NCBI GenBank assembly: GCA_903904815.1
Contig: CAIVDU010000071.1
Coordinates: forward strand, 62,001-126,000
Length of the DNA stretch: 64,000 bases
From: an uncultured Armatimonadota bacterium
GTDB taxonomy: Bacteria; Armatimonadota; Fimbriimonadia; Fimbriimonadales; Fimbriimonadaceae
Direction of reading: 5' to 3'
A model generated the notes under the pieces. It saw only the letters and a list, made by a program, of their open reading frames with translations. It was not told the DNA's origin and ran no database searches. Made by a program: the position numbers and the translations under genes. Of the stretch, positions 32,830 through 42,105 are shown piece after piece (position 1 is the stretch's first letter; the number at the start of each line of letters is the position of its first letter).

Positions 32830-33051
32830 GGACGTCGGCGACGACACTTCTTTCAATAAAACAGGCTTGGACGAATGCGCATGGCTAGGCCAATTGACGA
32901 CGAAGGAAACGAAAAGAAGACTTAAGTATTTTATTCCCGAACTTACATTTAAGAAACGGAATATAAAATGCATTTTATCTACGTTTGAGAAGTATGATGG
33001 CTGAGCGTGGTTTGGGCGAAGTTCGGCTGAACTACCAAGTCGGGAATTCCA

Positions 33052-33798
33052 ATGATGCTTAATTCCAAAGATCAATCGATTCGTCACTTCGGGAAACTCC
33101 TCAGCCTTGGCGGAATCCTCTTGGTTTCGGGATTCGCTTCCGCGACAACGAATTACCAGTCGAAACTAGATGTCACTCTCACGGTCGAGGATACGATTAC
33201 CCCGGGGATGGACAGCTTCAGCTATACCGCTACCTCAGGAGGAGACAGCGGAAGGAGCACGCACAACGGCTATGACAATGGGTTCACCGACGCAAGCCAG
33301 TTATCGAACGGCGTACGCGACTATTCCCTGAGTCAAGGTTCTACTTCAGCTCCTGGGGGAACTTCCGAGCATTCAGCGTATACAAGCGGACAGGTCAACC
33401 TGAACAACGCAACCGGGCCAAGGAACCCCCTTTTTCCGAATCCGACTCCGATCACGGTCAACCTTAAGATCAGTTGGACCGTGTATCTGTACGCGAGCTG
33501 CACTGACTTAGGCGAGTACGCGCTGGCAACCGGATCGGTCGGCATCTTTGGGGTCTATCAGGTGGATATTCCCGATCAGTTTGAGCGGGGCCCAGGAGTA
33601 AAAGTCTTTTCAAAATCCGGCGAAGACGACTTCTCCGTCATCGTGCCTGGCAATACCGTTCGTTCGCTCGCACTGCACGCATCGGCATTGGGGTCGTCGG
33701 CAACTCCGTTCGCGACGCCTGAGCCGTCTTCCCTGGCCGCTCTTGGTCTCGGGGCCCTTGTTCTGGTCCGACGCAAGCGAGCGAGCAAGAGTCGCTAG
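33052..33798 (+). CDS. PEP-CTERM sorting-domain protein
   Basis: 248 residues. A signal peptide (LLSLGGILLVSGFASA) and a C-terminal TPEPSSLAALGLGALVLVRR-K tail are the hallmarks of PEP-CTERM proteins: Pro-Glu-Pro, hydrophobic helix, basic end. The tail is cut by exosortase and the protein delivered to the surface, often with exopolysaccharide. The middle is Gly-, Ser- and Asn-rich without known domain. An intrinsic terminator follows at 33832. Confidence 0.88.
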   Translation: MMLNSKDQSIRHFGKLLSLGGILLVSGFASATTNYQSKLDVTLTVEDTITPGMDSFSYTATSGGDSGRSTHNGYDNGFTDASQLSNGVRDYSLSQGSTSAPGGTSEHSAYTSGQVNLNNATGPRNPLFPNPTPITVNLKISWTVYLYASCTDLGEYALATGSVGIFGVYQVDIPDQFERGPGVKVFSKSGEDDFSVIVPGNTVRSLALHASALGSSATPFATPEPSSLAALGLGALVLVRRKRASKSR

Positions 33799-33831
33799 TT
33801 CAATCCCATTTTGGCGGGACGAATCCGTAAG

Positions 33832-33857
33832 AAGAGCCCGAACGTGATCGGGCTCTT
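33832..33857 (+). terminator. Intrinsic terminator after PEP-CTERM gene
   Basis: AAGAGCCCGA and TCGGGCTCTT form a perfect 10-base stem around the loop ACGTGA, followed by TCCTC. The stem ends with T-rich bases, as in rho-independent terminators. It lies 33 bases beyond the stop. Confidence 0.75.
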
Positions 33858-33913
33858 TCCTCAAAATAGTCCTAGAAAGTGAAGCGAAAGCCGTCGGTTG
33901 CACGTTCCATTCG

Positions 33914-35674
33914 ATGTCGATGGCAGTTCAGGGACTCAATGGATCCAGTTCAGATGCCCCCACTCGCGGAAGCATGGTGGTGTTCGAGGCGAAAAAGGCG
34001 TTGCTTCGCGTGCGTCGGGCAGTACAGAATGTCGCCGACGAATTGCCAAAGCTCCCGAAAGGGCCTTCTCTGCCGTTCGTTCTAACCGAAGTTCGATCGT
34101 CGCTTCACCGAGAGAGTGCGGGAACACTGGAGCGGTCCCTCGAACTGGGAAAGGTCCAAAATCTTCGCATCGTGGTCGGTTGCCTGGACGGGTGTTCGGC
34201 CCAAGCTGGCCAAACCTTCAGTTTTTGGCGGCATGTAGGACGGTGTACCAGTCGGCGCGGATTTCGAAATGGGCGGCAACTTCAGGAGGGGTGCCTATTA
34301 CCCGCAGTGGGTGGAGGCATTTGCCAGTTTACGAATGCCCTATACGAAGCAGCCCTTAAGGCAGGTCTTGAGATCGTCGAGAGGCATCCGCATACCGCGG
34401 CCATTCCCGGCTCTGCGGCCGAGAAAGGCACGGATGCTACGGTTGCCTGGAACCACATCGACCTCCGTTTGAGGTCGGATCGCCCCTGGCAAATTTCGGC
34501 GAAACTCACGGCTACCGAGTTGATTGTTCAGGTGCGAAGTGAATCGCCGAAAGCAGCGTCCGTTGAATTCGGATCTCGCCCGAAGCGGCCCATGTTGGAC
34601 ACGCGGGAGCACAGTTGTGCAAGCTGCGGCGCATTGGATTGCCACGTGAAGGACCGACTTCCGAGTTCGGTATTCGAAACGACCGCGATCGTGGTCGACG
34701 AAGTGTGGCCCGAGTTCGACGCGTACTTGGCGACGCTCACCGGACGGTGTGAGCTGTTGGTCCCGCTCGACGGCGAACGGTTTCATCGGCCGAACTATCG
34801 CTGGTCTCATACTGGGTTTGAGAAAGTGCACGTGGCAACCCGAGTTGCCCTATTGAGATCGTTTCGTCAAAGGCGGCTCGGGAACCAAGGCGCGGCACGT
34901 CAACGGGCCCTTCTTAAAGGTACTGAGCAGTTGGCTAATGCCTACATCAAGAGGCTCCCAGCGGAAGCGACCCACCTGGTCATTGCTCAGAGCCTTCTTC
35001 CCTACCTCTGGCGGAAAGGCGTCCTTGGCGGTCGCACTTTCGATGTCCTCATGTCACGGTTGCCAGTCCAGATTTTGCAGGATCGCCTAGACCGCTCGTT
35101 AAGCTCGCATCCAGAACGAACTCTCTTGGGAGACTTTCGAGCGGAACCGTGGTTAGTCCAAGCGGAGCAAGAAGCATTGACGGCGGCCCGAAGAGTGATT
35201 ACCCCCCACCGATTCGTGGCCGAGTCCTTGCCCAATTCCGTTTTGATTCCGTGGGCTAGGCCGAAGCATGTCGAATGGACACTTGGAGATGCGATCGCCT
35301 TTCCTGGACCTACCGCCGGGAGAAAGGGCGCTTATGAGGTTCGGGCAGCGGCAACTTCACTGAAACTTGAGGTCTTTCTGAACGGGTCCAATGTGGAGGG
35401 TGAAGACTTCTGGGAAGGGGTGAAGATTCGTCGAGCGAATCCGGAAGATTGGCTGAAGGGCGTTGCCGTCGTGGTGCAGCCAGCTATCCTTGAGGATCGC
35501 CCGCGTCAACTATTGGAAGCACTGGCGGCCGGATGTCCGGTGATAGCGACCACGGCCTGCGGTCTTCCCGACCACCCGAATCTCACAATCGTTCCGGACG
35601 GAGACATCGACGCTCTCATCGAAGCAGTCAGGAAGACGTTGGGGAGTCCCGCTCCTAAGTTCCTGGCCCTTTGA
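33914..35674 (+). CDS. VanW domain fused to a glycosyltransferase-like domain
   Basis: 586 residues in two parts. Residues ~84-185 are a VanW domain: LDGCSAQAGQTFSFWRHVG, GFRNGRQLQEG, LLPAVGGGICQFTNALYEAA and ERHPHT. A short Cys motif C235-x2-C238-x4-C243 follows. The C-terminal half looks like a GT-B-fold glycosyltransferase end (ILEDRPRQLLEALAAGCPVIATT, with GL and DHP), including the typical E of the nucleotide-sugar site. VanW is linked to vancomycin-resistance clusters and cell-envelope functions but its reaction is unknown; a fused transferase suggests glycan transfer at the envelope. ATG 33914 lacks a good ribosome-binding site; ATG 33974 is an alternative. Confidence 0.78.
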   Translation: MSMAVQGLNGSSSDAPTRGSMVVFEAKKALLRVRRAVQNVADELPKLPKGPSLPFVLTEVRSSLHRESAGTLERSLELGKVQNLRIVVGCLDGCSAQAGQTFSFWRHVGRCTSRRGFRNGRQLQEGCLLPAVGGGICQFTNALYEAALKAGLEIVERHPHTAAIPGSAAEKGTDATVAWNHIDLRLRSDRPWQISAKLTATELIVQVRSESPKAASVEFGSRPKRPMLDTREHSCASCGALDCHVKDRLPSSVFETTAIVVDEVWPEFDAYLATLTGRCELLVPLDGERFHRPNYRWSHTGFEKVHVATRVALLRSFRQRRLGNQGAARQRALLKGTEQLANAYIKRLPAEATHLVIAQSLLPYLWRKGVLGGRTFDVLMSRLPVQILQDRLDRSLSSHPERTLLGDFRAEPWLVQAEQEALTAARRVITPHRFVAESLPNSVLIPWARPKHVEWTLGDAIAFPGPTAGRKGAYEVRAAATSLKLEVFLNGSNVEGEDFWEGVKIRRANPEDWLKGVAVVVQPAILEDRPRQLLEALAAGCPVIATTACGLPDHPNLTIVPDGDIDALIEAVRKTLGSPAPKFLAL

Positions 35675-35680
35675 TCCAGG

Positions 35681-36778
35681 TCACCGAAATAGCTGTTGGC
35701 TGAAAGCGATCAGATTTCGTCGCCAAACCATCCATGTGTGACGTCCCGGAGTCTCCAAAGCTTGGAGATTTGCATTCTTCGCCTTCAGCCACTTCACTAA
35801 GGTTCGATTGAACCTGATGAGACCGTCTTCGGTACCGCATGAGACCCAAAGCAGTTTAAGCTTCTCGTTCGCCTTGGCGCCGTCGAATCCGGGAAACGAC
35901 GTCTCGATATCTCTTAGACCACCAGAACTAAACGCGCCCACGTAGGAGAACGTGTCGAGGTTGTTGAGTCCGACGTAGAGCGTTTCCGCTCCTCCCATGG
36001 AGAGCCCGGCGATTGCCCGGTCTGCTTTGTCGGTCTTGACGCGATAATCGGACTCTACGGCAGGCACAACCTCTTTGAGGAGTGACTCGCGGTAGTTGTC
36101 GTAATTCTTCTTCTCAACATCTGGACCTCGGTTACCGCCGTTTGGACTCGCATAGCCCGGCACACCGTATCCGAATGTCATCACGACGAGCATCGGCTTG
36201 GCCCTTCCCTGCGCGATCAGATTGTCGAGAATTTCGTTCGCCTTGCCGACCTCGGTCCAGCCGTTCGCAATGTCACTGTAGCCGTGAAGAAGATAGAGGA
36301 CCGGATATTTCTTGCGCGCGGTAGCCTTGTAGCCGGGCGGCGTGTACACGAAGTAGTCTCGGTCGTCGCCAACCACGCCGGAGTGGTAAAAGTGGTGATG
36401 CAGGATGCCGTGGGGGACGTTTTGTCTTTCCCAAGGCTCCGCGGGATCACCAGGAACGAGGACCATGTTTCCGCTCCAAACGAGGTTGGGCTTCACCATC
36501 GAAGGATTCTGTGGATCGAGCCGCGTTTGGCCGTCGGCATTGAAGCTGTAACCGTAGATGTCGGGGGCGAGTGGGCCGGTTGTGTAGGACCAAACACCGT
36601 TGCCATCCCGTGTCATCGGCACGCTGTCCGCGCCCTCCAAACCCAGTTCGACTTTCGTCGCTCCGGGATCGACTAAACGGAAGGTCACCGAGCGATCAGG
36701 ATGGACCTCTGGAGAGATCGGCGGCTTCTGCAAAGCAACGACGCTTATGGCGAGCACGAGGAGACCGACGGTGGTCAT
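35681..36778 (-). CDS. Secreted esterase of the EstD/feruloyl esterase type
   Basis: 365 residues. A hydrophobic N-terminus (TVGLLVLAISVVAL) is a signal sequence. Residues ~25-110 resemble the CBM48-like/early set domain (VTFRLVDPGATKVELGLEG). The rest is an alpha/beta hydrolase of the enterochelin-esterase D family: YPVLYLLHGYSD, nucleophile Ser in IAGLSMGGAETL, an acid in the GTEDGL region and His in GRHTWMVW. Such enzymes often release ferulate or other acyl groups from plant cell-wall sugars. It is convergent with the VanW gene. Confidence 0.85.
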   Translation of the reverse strand: MTTVGLLVLAISVVALQKPPISPEVHPDRSVTFRLVDPGATKVELGLEGADSVPMTRDGNGVWSYTTGPLAPDIYGYSFNADGQTRLDPQNPSMVKPNLVWSGNMVLVPGDPAEPWERQNVPHGILHHHFYHSGVVGDDRDYFVYTPPGYKATARKKYPVLYLLHGYSDIANGWTEVGKANEILDNLIAQGRAKPMLVVMTFGYGVPGYASPNGGNRGPDVEKKNYDNYRESLLKEVVPAVESDYRVKTDKADRAIAGLSMGGAETLYVGLNNLDTFSYVGAFSSGGLRDIETSFPGFDGAKANEKLKLLWVSCGTEDGLIRFNRTLVKWLKAKNANLQALETPGRHTWMVWRRNLIAFSQQLFR

Positions 36779-36807
36779 AAGTGGATTCTAGCTCATGAAA
36801 AGCTGGA

Positions 36808-36884
36808 GTGGTCGGGGATCAGTGGTCAGTGGTCGGTGGTCGGTGGTCAGTGGTCGGAGGCCACTGACCATCGACCACTGATCC
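36808..36884. repeat. Short GTCAGTG-type tandem repeat with inverted end
   Basis: The segment repeats the unit GTGGTCGGTGGTCAG with small changes and ends with an inverted copy. GATCAGTGGTC at 36817-36827 pairs with GACCACTGATC at 36873-36883 as a perfect 11-base stem. It lies between the divergent esterase and phosphoesterase genes, where it may act as a hairpin or be a simple-sequence remnant. Confidence 0.55.
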
Positions 36885-36922
36885 TTCGCTTTCCCTTAAT
36901 GATTCGCGGATAGTGTTTTGGA

Positions 36923-37888
36923 ATGAGACTTTGGGGATCCCTCGTTTTTCTCGCTTGTGTATGCACCTGCTTGGCTCAAAGCCATGTTCGGTTTGTCGTT
37001 ACGGGTGATGACCGATGGGATACTCGGGCGCCTCGACCGGGGTTGGACGAAAACGGAGTCAATGTAACCGGTTTCGGACGCGTCACCTCTGCGATCATTA
37101 AAGAGAAGCCGGATGTCCTTTTGCTCAACGGAGACCTAGTCGGTGGCGGAAAGACCGACGAAGAAGAGTCCTCGCAATTTGACACCTGGCTCAAGACCAT
37201 TCAGCCGGTTTACGACGCGGGAATCAAGGTGCTCACGATCCGAGGGAACCATGAGATGCACTGTCCGCATCCCAGTGAGGTCTGGCGAAAAGCGATGAGC
37301 GGAACTCACGCGAACCCGGGTGGCGGTCCGGTTGGCGAGGAGGACATGACTTATGCATTCACGTTTAAGAATGTGCTGTTCTTGGGCTTGGATGAATTCC
37401 AGGGCCCCGATCTCGGCGTGAATCAAGCGTGGTTGGATGGAGTTCTGAAAGCGCCCCACGCCCCTCACGTGTTTGCGTTCGCGCACAAAATGGCCTACTT
37501 CTCCGGCAATCACACCGATGGACTGGACACGGTACCAGCCGTTCGTGACCCGCTGATGAAAAGCCTGGCGGCAGCGGGAGCCCGGGCGGTGTTCTTCGGG
37601 CATGATCACCTCTATGACCACACTTCGGCAAAACTTGCCGATTGGTCGGAGGATCAAGCGATTCACCAATTCGTGATTGGTACGGCAGGCGCGCCGTTTG
37701 TGAAAGGAAAACCGCAACCTGCGACGGACGGAGTGTGGACCCTTGGCCATCTTGGGCATGTTGAACGGCAACTCGGCTATGCGGTGGTCGACATCGATGG
37801 CGCGAACGTGAAGATCGTGTACAAGACCGAGACGAGTCCGGGCGTTTTTGAGGTGGCTGACACGTTCTCTTACGCCGTCAAAGGATAG
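36923..37888 (+). CDS. Secreted calcineurin-like metallophosphoesterase
   Basis: 321 residues with a signal peptide (LWGSLVFLACVCTCLA). The metal-binding motifs of the family are all present: VVTGDDRW, LLLNGDLVGGG, RGNHEMHC, FAFAHKM and FGHDHLY. They bind two metals that hydrolyse phosphomono- or diesters. A C-terminal beta domain follows. The periplasmic or outer-surface substrate is unknown. Confidence 0.88.
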   Translation: MRLWGSLVFLACVCTCLAQSHVRFVVTGDDRWDTRAPRPGLDENGVNVTGFGRVTSAIIKEKPDVLLLNGDLVGGGKTDEEESSQFDTWLKTIQPVYDAGIKVLTIRGNHEMHCPHPSEVWRKAMSGTHANPGGGPVGEEDMTYAFTFKNVLFLGLDEFQGPDLGVNQAWLDGVLKAPHAPHVFAFAHKMAYFSGNHTDGLDTVPAVRDPLMKSLAAAGARAVFFGHDHLYDHTSAKLADWSEDQAIHQFVIGTAGAPFVKGKPQPATDGVWTLGHLGHVERQLGYAVVDIDGANVKIVYKTETSPGVFEVADTFSYAVKG

Positions 37889-37903
37889 TCGGGGTAGGGG
37901 AGA

Positions 37904-38281
37904 TCACCATCGGAATCGCTTTTGTCGGCGGAAGATAAGGCCACAAGCAACGCACCACAAAACGGCGAATTCGGCCAATCCTAACCTTGGATTGGCAAGG
38001 TGGAGGAGTAAGGCGATGCTGAGGGCGGCGAGCGCTCCTCCTAGGCCCATGAGCCATCCGGCAGCTCCAGAAAATACGGACTTTTGCCGGACAACCGATC
38101 CGATGCCGGCAAGGGGCCAGCAGGTTGCGAATAACGTAATCAGGCTATTCACGTCTTCGTACACCACATCTTGGTGATAACCGGTGAGGAGCACTCGCCA
38201 ACCCACCACGGAGCCGATGAAGACCACGGTTCCGAGTAGCCCGTATAGAAAGGCGGCCATGGGCGGAATGGGCTTCTTCAT
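37904..38281 (-). CDS. Small membrane protein, unknown function
   Basis: 125 residues from ATG 38281; the frame extends to 38359 but the added residues look unnatural. Four hydrophobic helices are visible (AAFLYGLLGTVVFIGSVVGW, LITLFATCWPLAGIG, AGWLMGLGGALAALSIALLL, EFAVLWCVACGLIF) with a basic tail. No family is recognised. It lies between the phosphoesterase and a GH28 gene. Confidence 0.6.
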   Translation of the reverse strand: MKKPIPPMAAFLYGLLGTVVFIGSVVGWRVLLTGYHQDVVYEDVNSLITLFATCWPLAGIGSVVRQKSVFSGAAGWLMGLGGALAALSIALLLHLANPRLGLAEFAVLWCVACGLIFRRQKRFRW

Positions 38282-38380
38282 AGGTGACTTTAAGCGAACT
38301 CGGGAGTTCGCAGTGCGCCGTATTCCATCCGGAGAGTGCGACCCGCCGCATTCTATCATGCCAAGCGATCGAGTAAGCTT

Positions 38381-39910
38381 TTATGATTTTTGTTGCGACA
38401 GGACGTCCACCGACCGAGCACGGAAATTGCGGACATTCTCGAGTTTAAAGGGCGCCGCGTGATGAGCGAAGGGAACCTTGATTTGGAAGAAGTCCGCGCC
38501 GTCGACATCCACCAGTTGGACAGGTGACCTCGGGTCGTCCACGTCGGTCCGCAATTCTACATCTGAGAATTCGATGTTTTTGGCATGCCGGATATAGAAT
38601 CCCTGAGCAGGCATCTTGCCCAACGAACCAGGCTCTGGGTAACCCTTTTCGTCCTCAATGGGTTCCGCATTCGGCAGTTTCGGGTCCGTGCTACCCCTGG
38701 AGTAGATTCGGAAATTCTTGAGGGTGATGTCCTCGATCGGATACCCAGGTACGCCCGAAATGATGGATGGTTCTCGGGCGCCAACAACGCGAACATCCGA
38801 GATAGAAACCCGCCGGAGGGCGCCTACCGGGACGCCATCGGGTCCCCGCATTCGTCGTCCCAATCGCAGGAAGATCGGGGCATTCACGATGTCTCGCATG
38901 GCAAGGTTCGAGATGGTCACATCTTCCAGCAGTCCACCGTCGACCGTTTCCAGTGCCAAGCCAGAACTAAAATCGAACAGGCAATTGGAGATGGCGATGT
39001 TTCGGAATCCCCCATTGGACTCGGTTCCAAACTTGATTCGTCCCACCGGGTGGCCTTCCCGTTTGAAGGTTCCGTCGAGAAACGATCCTTCTTTGAACCC
39101 GCTCACCAAGCAGTTGGATATGGTCACGTTTTCGGTGGGACGGGCATAACCCAGTGCTAAGGAGCTCTTCAGGCAGATTCCGTCGTCGGTAGGTGAGTTG
39201 ACGCTACAGTTGGCCACGTGGACGTCTCGGCAGCAGTCGATGTCCATGCCGTCCCGGTTTGTGTCCAGGATGAGGTTGTCGATCGTGAGATGATCTACGC
39301 CGGTAGCGAGAATGCCAAACCATCCCCCGTGCTGAATCGTGAAGTCTCGCAAAGTGACGTTTCGGCAGTCTCGAAGAGAGATCGCCTTGTTGCCATCCTC
39401 AACATCCTTCGTGAAGTCCCGAACGAGGCCCTTTCCCCAAATTCGACCTCGGCCAAGGATGGAAACGTTCTCGAGGTTCTCGCCCCAGATCAGGCTGTTA
39501 TGAAAATGGGTGTGGCCAAAATCCTGATATTTGTTGCTTGGGTTGGGCTCGGCAGTGTCGTAACCGACGCCCGAATCGCGATTTGCCGCCATGAGGACGG
39601 CGCCTGCGTCAAGAAACAGGACAACGTTGCTTCGCAAGCGAATGGACACCGACCGATACGTCCCAGCCGGAATCCATACCGTTCCTCCACCTTTGGATGA
39701 CGCCGCCTCAATGGCTCGGTTGATCGCGGGGCTGTCGAGCGTCGCACCGTCGCCGACCGCTCCATAGGTCTTCACGTCGTAATTCGACGACGTTGAAAGC
39801 CCGGCGGAGGTCTGAGCCTTCAGCGTAAATAGACCGAGAAGTCCCAGGCCTACGGAGATGCTTCTCAAGAAATTGGTGTAGCGCCACATGACCGACCGGG
39901 TTTTACCCAT
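38381..39910 (-). CDS. Secreted GH28 polygalacturonase/rhamnogalacturonase-like protein
   Basis: About 509 residues from ATG 39910 (ATG 39889 is an alternative; a TTG at 39934 opens the frame further). A signal peptide includes SVGLGLLGLFTLKA. The pectate-lyase-like start YDVKTYGAVGDGATLDSPAI is typical of GH28, followed by many short strands. Catalytic region: NRDGMDIDCCRDV, then SPTDDGICLKS, then TESNGGFRNI. These correspond to the NTD/GDDC/GHG motifs, the last being atypical. It should cleave galacturonan or rhamnogalacturonan outside the cell. Confidence 0.85.
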   Translation of the reverse strand: MGKTRSVMWRYTNFLRSISVGLGLLGLFTLKAQTSAGLSTSSNYDVKTYGAVGDGATLDSPAINRAIEAASSKGGGTVWIPAGTYRSVSIRLRSNVVLFLDAGAVLMAANRDSGVGYDTAEPNPSNKYQDFGHTHFHNSLIWGENLENVSILGRGRIWGKGLVRDFTKDVEDGNKAISLRDCRNVTLRDFTIQHGGWFGILATGVDHLTIDNLILDTNRDGMDIDCCRDVHVANCSVNSPTDDGICLKSSLALGYARPTENVTISNCLVSGFKEGSFLDGTFKREGHPVGRIKFGTESNGGFRNIAISNCLFDFSSGLALETVDGGLLEDVTISNLAMRDIVNAPIFLRLGRRMRGPDGVPVGALRRVSISDVRVVGAREPSIISGVPGYPIEDITLKNFRIYSRGSTDPKLPNAEPIEDEKGYPEPGSLGKMPAQGFYIRHAKNIEFSDVELRTDVDDPRSPVQLVDVDGADFFQIKVPFAHHAAPFKLENVRNFRARSVDVLSQQKS

Positions 39911-39942
39911 GATTGCCGATTTGAGGGCGGGCAATGACTACC

Positions 39943-40782
39943 TCAACTCTTTTTCTTGATCGCCTTTCGTTTTCCCTTGATCTTGGCCCCTCCGACAATT
40001 CGAGTGAGGGTGAAGTCGGCAGGTGCAGAATTCCCCACCGTATTGGCGTCAGGCCACGCCTCGAGACGATGGAGAAAGCAAGATGTGCCCCTGATCACGG
40101 CACGCCATCGAAACGACGCAAGGTCGATTCCTGCGTCTCCAAACATCCAGGTCCGCACGATCTTTCCGGAGTAGCCACCCACTTGATCGATTTCATACAA
40201 GGGTTTTGCTCCCGCATAGGCCTGGGTGGGGTTCGTGAGGCGCACGGTCCAGAGATACGCCCCGCTCGCCGCCAGCGGCTGACCGATTGACAGTTCGGGA
40301 ATCTGCCAGCGAACCGTACCCTTGGTCAGATTGAATCCTAGAACGATCAGTTGCTTTCTGGCATCCAACCAAGAAGGGTTATTTTCTCCGACGATGGGAG
40401 CGCGGGCAAAGACCCCGGGGTCGGCAAATGCAATCGTGTCGCTGCACGGAATGACCGCAGGAATACCCGCCTGACCGCCTGAAATCTCCCAGTTCGTCAA
40501 CACTTTGCCCGTTCGATCTACCACGGAGATGTGAAACTTCCCTTCGGTCGCGTCGGTGACAAGGATGTAGGACTTCATCCGTTCGAGGTAGTCAGGACGG
40601 TAAAGCAGGTGCTCCTTCGATTCCCACCGCGTTTTGCCCCCGGTCGCGACGGCAACTCCTTGATCATCCCACGACACGGTAAAGCCTGACTGACTGACCG
40701 AACCTTTGGGAGCAGCTTGACCGTGAAACGCAACGGACGGGTACGAGTGAAACGCAGTGACAGCGAAGAACGAAGCTAACAT
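39943..40782 (-). CDS. Secreted hypothetical protein
   Basis: 279 residues from ATG 40782. The frame extends far upstream into the antisense of the permease gene (to 41415), but the N-terminal residues there are a typical antisense product, whereas MLASFFAVTAFHSYPSVAF begins a signal peptide. The mature part has pairs of WxxxxQG and Gly-rich turns (VSWDDQGVAVATGGKTRW, then YILVTDATEGKF, then WEISGGQAG), suggesting a beta-propeller or PQQ-like fold. A basic KRKAIKKKS end is notable. Function not recognised. Confidence 0.6.
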   Translation of the reverse strand: MLASFFAVTAFHSYPSVAFHGQAAPKGSVSQSGFTVSWDDQGVAVATGGKTRWESKEHLLYRPDYLERMKSYILVTDATEGKFHISVVDRTGKVLTNWEISGGQAGIPAVIPCSDTIAFADPGVFARAPIVGENNPSWLDARKQLIVLGFNLTKGTVRWQIPELSIGQPLAASGAYLWTVRLTNPTQAYAGAKPLYEIDQVGGYSGKIVRTWMFGDAGIDLASFRWRAVIRGTSCFLHRLEAWPDANTVGNSAPADFTLTRIVGGAKIKGKRKAIKKKS

Positions 40783-40905
40783 GAGTTTGGGCGACCGCGA
40801 GCATGGTAGCAAAGGCGAGCCAGACGCGCAAGCATGTGCGCCGATTCTCGCAATTCGACGGGCAATCCGAGACTTAACTAGCTCCGCACTCGTTGAACCA
40901 ATCGA

Positions 40906-42102
40906 ATGTTTGTCAGGAATTTGGTGAGCGCCTGGCGCAGCCTCTCGGAGCATTGGCAGCGGGCGGTTTTGAGCGGGGCCGGGATCATGATCGGTTGCGT
41001 CGCGATCATCCTCCTGATCAGCATCGCCCTCGGCGTTCGAGAAGACGTGACCAGTCAAGTCCAAGATATTGGCATCAACATCCTGGTCGTCATCCCGGGA
41101 CGCATCGAGGACGGCACCTTCAACCCCAACCTGGGTGGCGGAAGCGCGCTGGAAGAGATCGATTCCGATCGACTCTCCAAGGTTAGTGGTGTGGTCCAAA
41201 CCGCGCCGTGGTCGTTCATTGGCGGAGGAATCAGGCTTGGCGCCAAGACAGCAAGTTCGATTCTCGTCGCCACGACTCCCGCCTGGTTCGAAATGCATCC
41301 TCTGAAGTTTTCGGAAGGAAACGGACTCGGAAGCTCTGATGAGCTGAAAGACGTGTGCGTCCTGGGCTCGGTGGCCAAGAAAGCCCTGTTTCCTGCATCG
41401 TCGGCGGTCGGTCATTCAGTGACGATCAACGGAAGGCCGTATCGGGTGGTTGGGGTGACCGAAGATCACAAATCGGAACAGAGTCTGTTTTCGATGGGAA
41501 GCATGCAGAACGTGGTGTACATCCCCTATCATCGGCTGAAGCAGGTGGAACCGACGATGCAGACGGATCGCATTATGGTTCTCACTCGTCCAGACGCAGA
41601 ACCTAAGCGACTCATTCGACGGCTGGAGGGAGTGCTCGGCCAGCGTCACGATCGACAGCAGTTTCAGGTTCTGACCCAGGAGGATTTATTGGGTCTTGTG
41701 TTCAAAATCACGGGAATCTTGACTTGGCTCTTGACCGGTTTGACTTCAATCGCCCTTGTGGTCGCGGGGGTCGGGATCATGGCCGTGATGCTCATGTCCG
41801 TGAACGAAAGGTCGAAAGAGATCGGAGTCCGGAAGACGGTGGGCGCTCGGAAGTCAGACGTTTTCTGGCAGTTCTTGATCGAGGCGATCATTCTCTGCGT
41901 GGCTGCCGCCACCGTTGGCCTTTTGTTCAGCACCGCGGTGTGCGCCGCGCTCAAAGCGTACACGCCCATTCGTCCTCACATTACGACTGGAACGGTCGCC
42001 CTCTCGTTCGGCGTCAGCACGGGATTGGGAGCGTTCTTTGGGCTCTTGCCTGCGCTGCACGCCGCAGGCAAGGACCCAGTGCAAGCACTTCGAAACGAAT
42101 GA
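40906..42102 (+). CDS. MacB/FtsX-family ABC transporter permease
   Basis: 398 residues. An N-terminal membrane helix (VLSGAGIMIGCVAIILLISIA), a periplasmic MacB-PCD domain (about 45-270; VQDIGINILVVIPG) and three C-terminal helices with the conserved cytoplasmic loop VNERSKEIGVRKTVGARKSDVFWQF define the family. It works with a cytoplasmic ATPase and an adaptor to export a substrate or lipoprotein; no such partner is visible nearby, so it may be a split system. Confidence 0.88.
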   Translation: MFVRNLVSAWRSLSEHWQRAVLSGAGIMIGCVAIILLISIALGVREDVTSQVQDIGINILVVIPGRIEDGTFNPNLGGGSALEEIDSDRLSKVSGVVQTAPWSFIGGGIRLGAKTASSILVATTPAWFEMHPLKFSEGNGLGSSDELKDVCVLGSVAKKALFPASSAVGHSVTINGRPYRVVGVTEDHKSEQSLFSMGSMQNVVYIPYHRLKQVEPTMQTDRIMVLTRPDAEPKRLIRRLEGVLGQRHDRQQFQVLTQEDLLGLVFKITGILTWLLTGLTSIALVVAGVGIMAVMLMSVNERSKEIGVRKTVGARKSDVFWQFLIEAIILCVAAATVGLLFSTAVCAALKAYTPIRPHITTGTVALSFGVSTGLGAFFGLLPALHAAGKDPVQALRNE

Positions 42103-42105
42103 GGA

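Noticed and set aside
40783-41415. N-terminal extension of the secreted hypothetical at 39943
   Set aside because: It is antisense to the MacB-type permease and gives unnatural Asp/Arg-rich residues; the ATG at 40782 begins a proper signal peptide.
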